This document shows, piece after piece, positions 17,539 through 26,430 of a stretch of DNA of 64,000 nucleotides. Made by a program: the position numbers and the translations under genes. Location of the stretch: the NCBI RefSeq assembly GCF_020171845.1, contig NZ_JAIVAM010000003.1, forward strand, positions 186,001 through 250,000, given 5' to 3'. Origin of the DNA: Cytobacillus kochii. Its GTDB lineage: Bacteria > Bacillota > Bacilli > Bacillales > Cytobacillaceae. The notes under the pieces were generated by a model. That model saw only the letters and a list, made by a program, of their open reading frames with translations, made no database searches and was not told the DNA's origin. Within the stretch, counting starts at the first letter, position 1; every line of letters starts with the position of its first letter.

Positions 17539-18499
17539 TGTTAAAGGAGACGATCATCATAGTCGTCTCCTCTCCTATTTACAAAAACAAATACCATGGA
17601 CCATATTGGAAATCAATCAAATCAGGCAAAATGTATTTAAAGTAGAAACAAACCACACACCATTTATATTAAAAGGGTTTCATTCGTATCATAAGTTTAA
17701 GCTTCAAGAAACATTTACCTCTTCATTAATAAAGGAGGGATTTGTTCATACTTATTCCTTTCTTCCTTTAGCAAAGGATCCACCGTTATTTTTCGATGGA
17801 ATTTATTTTGGATGTTTATTTTATATCCTCCCTTCTGAACAGCCTTTTACTTACCAAAACGAAACCAACCGTAAAGAAGGGTTAAATCTCATTGACAAAT
17901 TTCATCATGTCTCAAAAAAATTGAAGGATCGTTATGTTACATTATTGCCTCCCCACCACCAGCAAGATAAATGGAGAATTCGGACTGTGCAATTCAAAAA
18001 AAATGAAAGTATTTTAAAGTATTTTATACCAAAAGAGATAATGGCTGAATATTTAGCATGGGCAGATTGGTCTTTATCTGGTATGGGGGAAAAAGAGCAT
18101 ACAAAAGAGGCGAATGAAGTGATACTTCACGGTGATGTGGCTCATCATAATTTTATTCGCGATGATAGTAACCAATTATTTTTAATTGATTTTGACTTAA
18201 TATCCATTGGCCAAAAGGAATATGATTATTTACAGTATGCAAACAGAATTTTGCCAACGCTTGATTGGGAGATAAATGAAATGGAAAAGTTCCCTCAATT
18301 AAAGGAACTCACTACTAGTAACCAATCTTTGTACGCTCTTTCTTATCCAACTGATGTCTTTCGGGAATGGAACAGGTGTATTCGGGAGCGAACCTATATT
18401 TATCCAAAGAAAATGCGACCATTATTATCCTTAACCATTGATCAATTTCAGAAAAGGAAATTATTTGTGGAAGAGCTGAAAAAAAGAATAGATGGATAA
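17513..18499 (+). CDS. YsxE/CotS-family spore coat-associated kinase-like protein
   Basis: A 328-residue protein with the aminoglycoside phosphotransferase/CotS fold: VILHGDVAHHNFIRDD (catalytic-loop HGDxxxxN) and LFLIDFDLISIG (metal-binding IDFD), plus an N-terminal VFKVETNHTPFILKGF strand with a lysine at the usual ATP-binding position. YsxE-type proteins are coat components in Bacillus; a kinase activity is not established. The frame is open far into safA. I choose the ATG at 17513, which has AAGAGG five bases upstream and overlaps the safA end. A perfect hairpin directly after the safA stop lies inside its first codons and may lower its translation. Confidence 0.72.
   Translation: MKAVTSKDNVKGDDHHSRLLSYLQKQIPWTILEINQIRQNVFKVETNHTPFILKGFHSYHKFKLQETFTSSLIKEGFVHTYSFLPLAKDPPLFFDGIYFGCLFYILPSEQPFTYQNETNRKEGLNLIDKFHHVSKKLKDRYVTLLPPHHQQDKWRIRTVQFKKNESILKYFIPKEIMAEYLAWADWSLSGMGEKEHTKEANEVILHGDVAHHNFIRDDSNQLFLIDFDLISIGQKEYDYLQYANRILPTLDWEINEMEKFPQLKELTTSNQSLYALSYPTDVFREWNRCIRERTYIYPKKMRPLLSLTIDQFQKRKLFVEELKKRIDG
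17546..17570 (+). other. Intercistronic hairpin at the safA/ysxE-like junction
   Basis: GGAGACGA (17546-17553) pairs perfectly with TCGTCTCC (17563-17570), eight bases after the safA stop. It lacks a T-tract, so a role in mRNA stability or translation of the next gene is as likely as termination. Confidence 0.5.
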
Positions 18500-18585
18500 A
18501 TCTAATTTGTATGACTGCCCCTTGTTTTTTGCAAAATAGTAAAGAGATGAAAAATCTCTAATATTACCAGTGGGGGGTATGTTAA

Positions 18586-19221
18586 ATGCGAAAGAAGATT
18601 CTATTTGTCCCTTTTGCTGTTGTGATGTCGATGAGCTTAGCTGCCTGTGGTACGAATAACGATGCGGGTGAGACGACAGATGAGAACCGGAACGGGACGG
18701 TACCTATGGGTTATTATACGAATGAACAGCATAATCAAAAATCAAAATTTAAGCTATTAAATGATGATGATGGTGCAGTAACAGAGTGGATGGATCATTC
18801 TCTAGGAGATGAAACGGATACAACAAGAGATGGGAAATTCAGCAAAACAGATGTCAATTATAATGGCCATATTGAGTATAATCATGTACCGAGGTCTAAC
18901 TATTATCAATCTTATGAAGGAGAATTAATTGAAAAAGTTATCCATGGTGCAGAAGAAGTAGAGCAAGTAAAAGAAGCGAGAGCGGCAGAGCATGACGGGA
19001 AGGTAGTAATTGCTTTAAGATTAAATAAAGATGCCGATGAAAAGCAAGTTGAACAAGAGGTTTTTTCAAAGGTAAAATCCTTTGTTGGAGAGAGAAAAGT
19101 GAGAATTATTACGAACGAAAGTCAATTCTTTCGCCTAAATACAATTAATAATGATGTAAAAGCAGGTCTCCCAATGGAAAAAATAAATGAGAATATTGAT
19201 GAAATCTTTTATTCAAAGTAA
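18586..19221 (+). CDS. YhcN/YlaJ-family sporulation lipoprotein
   Basis: Lipoprotein of 211 residues with signal peptide MRKKILFVPFAVVMSMSLAACG; the lipobox LAAC gives the acylated cysteine C21. The C-terminal half (VIHGAEEVEQVKEARAAEHDGKVVIALRL and later segments) matches the YhcN/YlaJ domain found in spore inner-membrane or cortex proteins. In B. subtilis the gene after safA is coxA, which has this domain, so orthology to CoxA is possible but not certain. A sigma-G-like pair TGTATG (18508-18513) and CAAAATA (18532-18538) lies upstream. Strong GGGGGG RBS; a clear terminator follows. Confidence 0.8.
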   Translation: MRKKILFVPFAVVMSMSLAACGTNNDAGETTDENRNGTVPMGYYTNEQHNQKSKFKLLNDDDGAVTEWMDHSLGDETDTTRDGKFSKTDVNYNGHIEYNHVPRSNYYQSYEGELIEKVIHGAEEVEQVKEARAAEHDGKVVIALRLNKDADEKQVEQEVFSKVKSFVGERKVRIITNESQFFRLNTINNDVKAGLPMEKINENIDEIFYSK

Positions 19222-19235
19222 TCAATATCAATGAA

Positions 19236-19280
19236 GCACGAACAAGTTTGGAGTATAAATTTGTTCGTGCATTTTTTTTT
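19236..19280 (+). terminator. Terminator after the YhcN-family gene
   Basis: Perfect 10-bp stem GCACGAACAA (19236-19245) with its complement (19261-19270), followed by A and nine Ts. Confidence 0.9.
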
Positions 19281-19423
19281 GAGTTAGATGATTTACATAA
19301 TGTTTGTTATTTGATTTTAGACCTAGGAATATGCTCAATGGGGAGTATGCGTATAAGGAAGAAAAAAGTGGAGAAAATAAATAGTATTAAGAGGTGGATA
19401 TACTTGGTGAAGGAGGGGCAATA

Positions 19424-19942
19424 ATGAAGAAATTAAGTGCGATAACCTTAATTATCTTACTCATCACTTTTCCCTTTAGTATTCATAATAGCGTCCAAGC
19501 TGTAAGTCGTGGGAATGAAAACCAAACAAATAAAGAAATTAAACCAGAACAAATAGATATTATTTTAGAAAGAGAATATATTGATGGAGAAATTAGTCAG
19601 GAACGAGTGCGCGAAACGATATGGTCATTTGAAGATTTATGGGCAAAATATGATGAGTGGCAATTAATGGATATGAAAAAAGGAGAAATGGTTTTTCGTC
19701 AACAAGTAAATGATATTTCGCCATTATTAAAAGCAAATGGATATTTTGGCATTACTGAAGATGGTGTACTCACCATTTTTAATGGGAAACCTAGAAAGGC
19801 ACAAATTATTCAATCATTTTTTTCTATTGATTTAGGAAAGCTTGAAAGTAAAAAATGCGAGCAGTTGAAACAAGGGATTCCAATTAAGTCAAAGAATGAT
19901 TACATGGAAGTTTTAAAATCTTTTAGCGGCTATTCTTTATAA
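19424..19942 (+). CDS. bofC: Bypass-of-forespore protein C
   Basis: Forespore protein secreted into the intermembrane space, where it restrains the SpoIVB signalling protease that triggers SpoIVFB, so it belongs to the same checkpoint as spoIVFAB in this window. A signal peptide (MKKLSAITLIILLITFPFSIHNSVQA) precedes the conserved core: LEREYIDGEISQERV, WQLMDMKKGEMVFRQQV and DISPLLKANGYFGITEDG. The ATG at 19424 follows AAGGAGGGG, giving 172 residues; the open frame begins at 19394 without a start signal. A weak sigma-G-like -35 (GGAATA, 19326-19331) lies upstream. In B. subtilis bofC is just before ruvA; here they are 7.8 kb apart. Confidence 0.92.
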   Translation: MKKLSAITLIILLITFPFSIHNSVQAVSRGNENQTNKEIKPEQIDIILEREYIDGEISQERVRETIWSFEDLWAKYDEWQLMDMKKGEMVFRQQVNDISPLLKANGYFGITEDGVLTIFNGKPRKAQIIQSFFSIDLGKLESKKCEQLKQGIPIKSKNDYMEVLKSFSGYSL

Positions 19943-19950
19943 ATGAACTG

Positions 19951-19976
19951 TAGCGACCTTTAAAGGTCGCTATTTT
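19951..19976 (+). terminator. Terminator after bofC
   Basis: A 22-base perfect palindrome TAGCGACCTTT plus complement (19951-19972) followed by four Ts. Confidence 0.8.
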
Positions 19977-20077
19977 GAATGAGTAAAAGTTTATTTTGTC
20001 TTGGAGTGAGGAAAATCAAGAATGGTAGCAATTTTAAAAATATAAATAAATGGGCTAAACGGTATACTTACAAGTTG

Positions 20078-20120
20078 TAATGTAACTTAATTTTTGATAA
20101 CATACAATTAAGTTACATTA
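20078..20120. repeat. 15-bp perfect inverted repeat upstream of the recombinase gene
   Basis: TAATGTAACTTAATT (20078-20092) and AATTAAGTTACATTA (20106-20120) are exact complements separated by a 13-base spacer. They end 22 bases before the recombinase start codon. Arm and spacer lengths resemble tyrosine recombinase core sites, but a repressor operator fits as well. CATACAAT at 20101-20108, partly in the right arm, is an exact sigma-E type -10 sequence. There is no T-tract after the repeat, so it is not a terminator. Confidence 0.8.
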
Positions 20121-20141
20121 AAATTTCTAGGAGGAAATCCT

Positions 20142-20705
20142 GTGGAGTTTGTGGATCCGATTAAGGATATAGAAGACATTAACAAAATTAAATCAGAATT
20201 AAGATTGCATTCACAAAGGGATGTACTCCTGTTTGTCTTAGGGATTAATACAGGGATAAGAGTGAGTGATTTATTATTTTTAAAGGTTAAAGATTTATGG
20301 GAGGAAGAGGGCTTAAAAGAATTTTTATATATTAAGGATGAAAAGAATGGTGACTCTCGTGCATTTTATTTAAATAACAGCATTTTGAAAGAACTAGCTT
20401 CTTATATGAAGTTATTTAAATTAAATGACAACGATTATTTATTTAAATCTAAAAAGAACAAACAACCTATTACGAGGCAACAAGCTTATCGTATCATTAA
20501 CCAAGCGGCAAAAAAGGTTGGTGTACAAGGGAAAATCGGTACGCATACTTTAAGAAAAACTTTTGGTTATCATGCCTATCGGAAAGGGATTGCCATTTCC
20601 ATTTTAATGAATATATACAATCACAATACGCCAGCTGAAACGTTAAGGTATATTGGGATTGATAAATTCGATAAAAAGCTAATAAAAGTAGATGTCAATT
20701 TATAA
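20142..20705 (+). CDS. Short tyrosine recombinase/integrase (catalytic domain only)
   Basis: A 187-residue member of the phage integrase family. The catalytic residues are visible: Arg in GINTGIRVSDLLFLKVKDL, the H-x-x-R box in GTHTLRKTFGYHAY, His in NIYNHNTPAETLRY, and the nucleophilic Tyr in LRYIGID. The N-terminal core-binding domain of XerC/XerD is absent, so it is a minimal form. GTG start at 20142 with a GGAGG site. A striking inverted repeat lies directly upstream. No phage genes, att duplications or IS ends are visible nearby, so its target and role are unknown. Confidence 0.85.
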   Translation: MEFVDPIKDIEDINKIKSELRLHSQRDVLLFVLGINTGIRVSDLLFLKVKDLWEEEGLKEFLYIKDEKNGDSRAFYLNNSILKELASYMKLFKLNDNDYLFKSKKNKQPITRQQAYRIINQAAKKVGVQGKIGTHTLRKTFGYHAYRKGIAISILMNIYNHNTPAETLRYIGIDKFDKKLIKVDVNL

Positions 20706-20731
20706 AAAAAACACCTCCATATAATGGGAGG
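20703..20731 (-). terminator. Terminator of the universal stress protein gene
   Basis: On the minus strand, CCTCCCAT pairs with ATGGAGG (with one bulge) and is followed by TG and eight Ts (plus-strand As at 20703-20710). It overlaps the end of the recombinase gene. Confidence 0.7.
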
Positions 20732-20751
20732 CGTTAAGAGGAAAGAAAGTT

Positions 20752-21441
20752 TTATTTTTCATCTTCCTCGTCAAATTCAGGAGCCATATCAACGTTTTTG
20801 AAATCTTTTATGACATCATCTGTACATTCAACCTGCAGTGTTTTTTTATCTTTCATGAACTTAAACACACCATTATTAAAATCGGTACCGAGATCTTTGA
20901 AGAATATACCTTCATATTCTACATCATTAGAATATTTGAAAGTAAGTCGATAATGGTCCCCGTCCTTAATGAGATAAGCGCGAACACCTTTTTCAAAATG
21001 ACCTTCTTCATCTTTTAATGATCGTGATACTGAGATAATATGCAGGTCGACAAAAGGTACTTCTCTTAGTAGAGAGTTAATAATAGACCCTTTTGCAATT
21101 TGCTCCCAGCGGCTTTGAGCCGTTTGCCCAAGAATGATTTGTGTTATATTTTTTTCGCGAGCGACATCAGCAATAACTTTGGAAACAGGTCTTCTTTCAT
21201 TATCTTTTAAAATGAAAGCATCAGCACTGTGCATTTCAGCTAATTGCTGCCATTTCGTAATATAATGAGACTTCTCTGCATCCATATCATCAAAAGGCTT
21301 AGGGTCAATCGTTAAAATATATAAAGGGCAATCCATCATGTTTGCAATCTTGCATCCACGCTGAATAAGTCTTTCACCATTTGGTCCATAATAGACGCAT
21401 ACTAAAATGCTTTCGTCCATACGTCCTTTAATTTTTTTCAT
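20752..21441 (-). CDS. UspA/KdpD-type universal stress domain protein with an unknown C-terminal domain
   Basis: A 229-residue cytoplasmic protein. Residues 8-140 match the universal stress domain found in KdpD potassium-sensor kinases: ESILVCVYYGPNGERLIQRG, then ITQIILGQTAQSRWEQIAKG and SIINSLLREVPFVDLHII, the latter two like the KdpD nucleotide-loop and RGS segment. The last 80 residues (VRAYLIKDGDHYRLTFKYSNDVEYEG and an acidic end EFDEEDEK) I do not recognise. No kinase domain is present. The start at 21441 has GGTGAC upstream. The gene is divergent from the Mrp operon, 296 bases away, which suggests a link to sodium, potassium or pH homeostasis. This link is inference only. Confidence 0.7.
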   Translation of the reverse strand: MKKIKGRMDESILVCVYYGPNGERLIQRGCKIANMMDCPLYILTIDPKPFDDMDAEKSHYITKWQQLAEMHSADAFILKDNERRPVSKVIADVAREKNITQIILGQTAQSRWEQIAKGSIINSLLREVPFVDLHIISVSRSLKDEEGHFEKGVRAYLIKDGDHYRLTFKYSNDVEYEGIFFKDLGTDFNNGVFKFMKDKKTLQVECTDDVIKDFKNVDMAPEFDEEDEK

Positions 21442-21737
21442 GTTTTGTCACCTCGAAATAGATGTGAAATTCATAAAAATTTACATTTAATATCAATAAA
21501 CTATGTATGACTATATCCTATGCGAATGAAACAGTCAATTAAAAAATGAAATTTAATGAATTCTGCCATTTTTGAAATGTGGCAAGATAGTTAGAAACAT
21601 TATTTTCCCCTAATTAAAACATTAATGTAATGGATAAATTAACATAAGACAGAATAAGTATGTCACCCCCATTTTTAAAAAGCTTTTTTTCATTAATATT
21701 CACCTATTCACAGTCATTTCAGGAGGAGGGACTACGG

Positions 21738-24152
21738 TTGACGATGTTGCACATCATGATTTTAATTCCATTTGTTTTTGCGATTTTTGTCCCGCTGTTA
21801 TATAAATACTTCAATAAAAGATTGCATTCAGGTTGGTTTGTTATTCTCATTCCTATTATTATATTCGTTTATTTGCTTCAATTAATTCCTAAAATATCCT
21901 CAGGAGCAACAATATACGAAACGATACCATGGATCCCCTCGTTTGGTATTAATTTAGATATGTATGTAGATGGATTAAGTTTGATTTTTGGATTACTGAT
22001 CACGGGTATTGGTGCTCTCGTTATCTTATATTCGATCTATTATTTATCAAAAGAAAAAGAAGCACTTCACAATTTTTATGTGTATCTCCTTCTTTTTATG
22101 GGAGCGATGCTAGGACTTGTATTCTCAGATAATATACTTGTTCTATATGTTTTCTGGGAATTAACGAGTATCTCCTCCTTTTTATTAATTGCCTATTGGT
22201 ATGAGAGAGAAAAATCCAGATATGGTGCTCAAAAATCAATGTTAATTACGATTTTTGGTGGCTTAGCGATGTTATCTGGTTTTATTATGCTATCGATGAT
22301 AACGGACACGTATAGCATTAGAGAAATGTTTGCTATGAGTGAGACAATCATTGCTCATGATTTATTCTTACCAGCTATGATATTAATTTTACTTGGTGCT
22401 TTTACAAAATCAGCACAGTTTCCTTTTAGTATTTGGTTACCTGATGCAATGGAGGCGCCTACACCAATTAGTGCTTATTTGCATTCAGCAACAATGGTAA
22501 AAGCAGGAATTTATTTAGTTGCAAGATTAACTCCCATATTTGGTGGCACAGCAGAATGGTTTTGGATTATATCAATTGTTGGATTAATTACGCTATTGTA
22601 TGGTTCATTCAACGCTGTGAAACAAATTGATTTAAAAGGATTACTGGCATATTCCACGATCAGTCAATTGGGAATGATTATGAGCTTGCTTGGGATTGGA
22701 TCAGCTGCCCTTTATTTCGGTTACGGAAATGAAGCTGCTGTTTATGCAGCGGCGATTACAGCAGCTATTTTTCATATGATTAATCACTCTACATTTAAAG
22801 GTGCCTTATTTATGGTAGTGGGTATCGTTGACCATGAAACTGGTACGCGTGATATTAGACGTCTAGGTGGTTTAATGACTGTTATGCCTATCACATTTAC
22901 AGTTGCCTTAATTGGTTCATTTGCAATGGCAGGTCTACCACCGTTTAATGGGTTTTTAAGTAAGGAAATGTTTTTTGCATCTGTTGTTAAAGTAACGGAA
23001 ATGGATGTATTTAATATGGAAACATTAGGTGTACTGTTTCCAATTATCGCTTGGGTTGCGAGTGTTTTTACCTTTATATACAGTATGATTCTTGTCTTTA
23101 AGACATTTAGAGGGAAATATAAACCAGATCGTTTAGAGAAGAAGGCGCATGAAGCACCAATAGGCATGCTTATTTCACCTATTATTCTTGCTTCATTGGT
23201 TATTGTTATTTTCTTCTTTCCTAATGTAATTGCTGATTTATTATTAGTTCCTGCCGTATCAGCGATTCTTCCTTCTTTAATAGAAGAAGGTGTACTGAAT
23301 ATTCATATTTCAGCTTGGCATGGATTTTCAGCCGAGTTATATATGACAATCGGCGTCGTTGTCGTAGGAACAATCATGTATCTATTGTTGAAAAAGTGGA
23401 CCAAAGTTTATCGTCTTTATCCACAAAATTTAACCATTAATGCACTATACAATAATAGCTTGGAAACATCGCAAAGAATTGCAGCAAGTATGACAAATAA
23501 ATATATGACAGGATACACGCGTGATTATCTTGCTTATATATTTACATTCTTCGTTTTATTAATTGGTGGTACCTTAATCATTACTAATTCTATTACGATT
23601 GATTTGACCAATGATGCCCCTGTGAACATTTTTGAGTTAGCCATTATGTTCTCCATGCTAGTAGCTGCATTTACAATTTTATTAGCGAAATCAAGGTTGA
23701 CTGCTATTATTTCGCTAGGTGTTTTAGGTTATTTAGTATCCTTGTTTTTCGTCATTTTTAGAGCACCAGATTTAGCTTTAACTCAACTAGTAGTAGAAAC
23801 GGTCACTACAGCCTTATTCTTGCTTTGCTTTTTTCATTTACCAAAATTCAAAGAGCAAACGCAAAAGCATAAAAAGGGTGTACCATTTAAGCCATTGAAT
23901 TTAATTATCTCGATTGCGGTTGGTGCAGTGGTAACAGTATTCGCGTTTTCGGCAAATGGTACACAAATATTTGAACCGATAGCAAGTTATTATGAGGATT
24001 CATATGAATTAGCAGGAGCGAAGAATATCGTAAATGCAATATTAGTTGATTTCAGGGGTATTGATACGATGTTAGAAATCTTTGTGTTATGTATTACAGC
24101 GTTAAGTGTATATACACTGATTAAATTACGGTTTTCAAGGAGGGAGAAATAA
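21738..24152 (+). CDS. mrpA: Na+/H+ antiporter subunit A
   Basis: Largest subunit of the Mrp cation/proton antiporter, homologous to respiratory complex I subunit NuoL. The 804-residue product has many membrane segments, the proton-channel motifs WELTSISSFLLI and the lysine in FPFSIWLPDAMEAPTPISAYLHSATMVKAGIYL, and a C-terminal MrpB-like extension (about 640-804) ending in FRAPDLALTQLVVETVTTALFLLCF. The TTG at 21738 has AGGAGGAGG eight bases upstream and gives near the B. subtilis length; the frame extends to an ATG at 21660 without an RBS. It overlaps mrpB by one base. Confidence 0.94.
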   Translation: MTMLHIMILIPFVFAIFVPLLYKYFNKRLHSGWFVILIPIIIFVYLLQLIPKISSGATIYETIPWIPSFGINLDMYVDGLSLIFGLLITGIGALVILYSIYYLSKEKEALHNFYVYLLLFMGAMLGLVFSDNILVLYVFWELTSISSFLLIAYWYEREKSRYGAQKSMLITIFGGLAMLSGFIMLSMITDTYSIREMFAMSETIIAHDLFLPAMILILLGAFTKSAQFPFSIWLPDAMEAPTPISAYLHSATMVKAGIYLVARLTPIFGGTAEWFWIISIVGLITLLYGSFNAVKQIDLKGLLAYSTISQLGMIMSLLGIGSAALYFGYGNEAAVYAAAITAAIFHMINHSTFKGALFMVVGIVDHETGTRDIRRLGGLMTVMPITFTVALIGSFAMAGLPPFNGFLSKEMFFASVVKVTEMDVFNMETLGVLFPIIAWVASVFTFIYSMILVFKTFRGKYKPDRLEKKAHEAPIGMLISPIILASLVIVIFFFPNVIADLLLVPAVSAILPSLIEEGVLNIHISAWHGFSAELYMTIGVVVVGTIMYLLLKKWTKVYRLYPQNLTINALYNNSLETSQRIAASMTNKYMTGYTRDYLAYIFTFFVLLIGGTLIITNSITIDLTNDAPVNIFELAIMFSMLVAAFTILLAKSRLTAIISLGVLGYLVSLFFVIFRAPDLALTQLVVETVTTALFLLCFFHLPKFKEQTQKHKKGVPFKPLNLIISIAVGAVVTVFAFSANGTQIFEPIASYYEDSYELAGAKNIVNAILVDFRGIDTMLEIFVLCITALSVYTLIKLRFSRREK

Positions 24153-24577
24153 TGAAAAAGCCTAATGATATTATTTTAAGGGCAGTAACGAATGTTGCGG
24201 TGGTCATTATTCTTACCTTTGCGATTTATTTGTTTTTAGCTGGTCACCACAATCCAGGTGGCGGATTTATTGGAGGACTTGCCTTTGCTGCAGCCCTTAC
24301 GCTTTTGTTTCTGACATATGATATCGATTCAATCCGAGCTAACTTTCCATTTGATTTTAAAGTATTGACGGCTGTTGGTGTCCTTATCGCTGTTTTTACT
24401 GGTTTGGGTGGAATTTTATTCGATAAACCATTTTTATTCCAAGCTTTCGACTATTTCAATTTGCCGATTTTTGGGAAGACTGAATTGGCTACAGCAGTAC
24501 TATTTGATGTTGGTGTCGCATTAGCTGTTATTGGAACAGCAATGGTTATTATTATGACAATTAGTGAGGATCGATAA
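24152..24577 (+). CDS. mrpB: Na+/H+ antiporter subunit B
   Basis: Membrane subunit of the Mrp complex, 141 residues. GHHNPGGGFIGGLAFAAALTLLFL is the conserved MrpB signature, with four hydrophobic segments. The start shares its A with the mrpA stop (TAATG), and AAGGAGGGAG provides the RBS inside mrpA. It ends two bases before the mrpC start. Confidence 0.94.
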   Translation: MKKPNDIILRAVTNVAVVIILTFAIYLFLAGHHNPGGGFIGGLAFAAALTLLFLTYDIDSIRANFPFDFKVLTAVGVLIAVFTGLGGILFDKPFLFQAFDYFNLPIFGKTELATAVLFDVGVALAVIGTAMVIIMTISEDR

Positions 24578-24578
24578 T

Positions 24579-24917
24579 ATGGAAACATTAATGTCGATCT
24601 TAATTGGTGTCTTATTTACAATTGGTACGTATTTAATATTAACGAAGAGCTTGATAAGAATTATTTTAGGAACTTCAATTATCAGTCATGGTGTTCATTT
24701 GCTTATTCTTACCATGGGGGGCTTAAAAAGTGGTGGTCCGCCTTTATTGGGGATAGATACAACTACATTTACGGATGCGCTTCCTCAAGCTCTTATTTTA
24801 ACTGCTATAGTTATCAATTTCGCAACGACAGCCTTGTTTCTCGTGTTAAGTTACCGAGCTTATCAAGAGCTGGGAACGGATAACACTGCAGAAATGAGAG
24901 GTGACGAGAATGAATAA
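24579..24917 (+). CDS. mrpC: Na+/H+ antiporter subunit C
   Basis: Small NuoK-like subunit of 112 residues. GTYLILTKSLIRIILGTSIISHGVHLLILTMGG and ADALPQALILTAIVINFATTALFL type segments (here TDALPQALILTAIVI) are standard. The ATG at 24579 is chosen over the GTG at 24564, which forms part of its RBS (GTGAGGA). It overlaps mrpD by 8 bases. Confidence 0.94.
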   Translation: METLMSILIGVLFTIGTYLILTKSLIRIILGTSIISHGVHLLILTMGGLKSGGPPLLGIDTTTFTDALPQALILTAIVINFATTALFLVLSYRAYQELGTDNTAEMRGDENE

Positions 24918-26397
24918 CTTAGTCATTATGCCGATCATTGTACCTCTTATTATTGGTTTAGTGATGGTCATATTTAGACAGAAAATACTTTTCCATAAGA
25001 TTTTAAGTGTGTTTACGCTAATAGCTACGGGAGTTATTTCAGGATTTTTGATTTACCAGGTGAAATATAATGGTATTCAAACATTACAATTAGGTGGTTG
25101 GGAAGCGCCTTTTGGTGTCAGTATGGTAGCGGATATGTTCTCGGGACTACTATTATTGACAACAAGTATTGTTGGTCTACTTTGTCTCGTCTTTGCTTTT
25201 GGTTCCATTGGTGAGGATCGAGAAAGGCATTACTTTTATCCACTGTTCCTATTCTTAATTACAGGAGTAAATGGATCTTTTCTTACAGGTGATGTTTTTA
25301 ACTTATTCGTGTGTTTTGAAGTAATGTTAATCTCCTCCTATGCATTAATCACGTTAGGTGGAGAGAAGAAGCAATTAAGAGAGTCTATCAAATATGTGTT
25401 AATCAACCTTCTAGCATCTTTCCTATTTTTAGCAGCTGTTGCATATTTATATTCAGTAACAGGGACGATTAATATGGCTCATTTAGCAGAACGTGTAGGA
25501 GAAGTAGGGCAGAGTGGGATTATTACTGCAGTGGCAATGATGTTTTTATTTGTCTTTAGTTTAAAGGCGGGTTTATTCTTATTCTTCTGGTTACCGGGAT
25601 CTTATAGTGCACCCCCGACAGCTGTAGCGGCAATCTTTGCAGCGCTACTTACGAAAGTAGGAATATACGCGATCTTTAGATTCTTTACTTTGATTTTTTA
25701 TCATCAACCAGAGGTTACACATTTAATTATTGGTATTATGGCAGCTATTACTATGCTGCTCGGTGCAATTGGTGCCATTGCCTTTAATGATATTAAAAAG
25801 ATTTTAACATATAATGTCATAGTTGGTGTTGGATTTATTTTAGCAGGCTTAGCTACGTATACACATGAAGGATTAACTGGTTCAATCTATTATTTAATTC
25901 ACGATATGGTGATTAAAGCAGTTATTTTCCTTATCGGCGGTGTGATTATTGCTCTTGTAGGTACAAGTAAACTGAATGATATTAGTGGTCTAATTAAGAC
26001 ACACCCTTATCTAGGATGGATGTTCTTTATTGTTGCTCTTTCAATAGCGGGTATTCCTCCATTAAGCGGTTTTATCGGCAAAGTATATATAACAGAAGGA
26101 ACCTTTGCGGTTGGCTATTACTGGCTAGGGGCAATTGGATTAATAACGAGTTTGATGGTGCTCTTTTCTGTCATGAAGATATTTATGAACAGCTTTTGGG
26201 GAGAAACGATTCTATCAGAAGATATGGAAAAGAGCAGTACGAAAGGTGTCATGTTTCCTATAGTAACACTCGTTTTGTTAACAATTGGACTTGGATTAGG
26301 CGCAGAGGGATTATATGATTACGTGAATATAGCTGTTGAATCTTTAATGAATCCTTCTTCTTATATTGAAGCCGTTTTACTAGGGTATAGCGATTAA
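24910..26397 (+). CDS. mrpD: Na+/H+ antiporter subunit D
   Basis: NuoM/N-like membrane subunit of 495 residues, essential for antiport with MrpA. Conserved proton-path residues lie in NLFVCFEVMLISSYALITLGG (Glu) and FLFFWLPGSYSAPPTAVAAIFAALLTKVGIYAIFR (Lys). GAGGTG six bases upstream supports the ATG at 24910 rather than the GTG at 24901. Coupled by overlap to mrpC. Confidence 0.94.
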   Translation: MNNLVIMPIIVPLIIGLVMVIFRQKILFHKILSVFTLIATGVISGFLIYQVKYNGIQTLQLGGWEAPFGVSMVADMFSGLLLLTTSIVGLLCLVFAFGSIGEDRERHYFYPLFLFLITGVNGSFLTGDVFNLFVCFEVMLISSYALITLGGEKKQLRESIKYVLINLLASFLFLAAVAYLYSVTGTINMAHLAERVGEVGQSGIITAVAMMFLFVFSLKAGLFLFFWLPGSYSAPPTAVAAIFAALLTKVGIYAIFRFFTLIFYHQPEVTHLIIGIMAAITMLLGAIGAIAFNDIKKILTYNVIVGVGFILAGLATYTHEGLTGSIYYLIHDMVIKAVIFLIGGVIIALVGTSKLNDISGLIKTHPYLGWMFFIVALSIAGIPPLSGFIGKVYITEGTFAVGYYWLGAIGLITSLMVLFSVMKIFMNSFWGETILSEDMEKSSTKGVMFPIVTLVLLTIGLGLGAEGLYDYVNIAVESLMNPSSYIEAVLLGYSD

Positions 26398-26430
26398 TGT
26401 CATTCTAATAGAAAAGGGCGGTGAGCGAGC

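Noticed and set aside
20079-20119. Inverted repeat read as a transcription terminator of bofC
   Set aside because: No T-tract follows, the spacer is long, and a good terminator already lies at 19951-19976.
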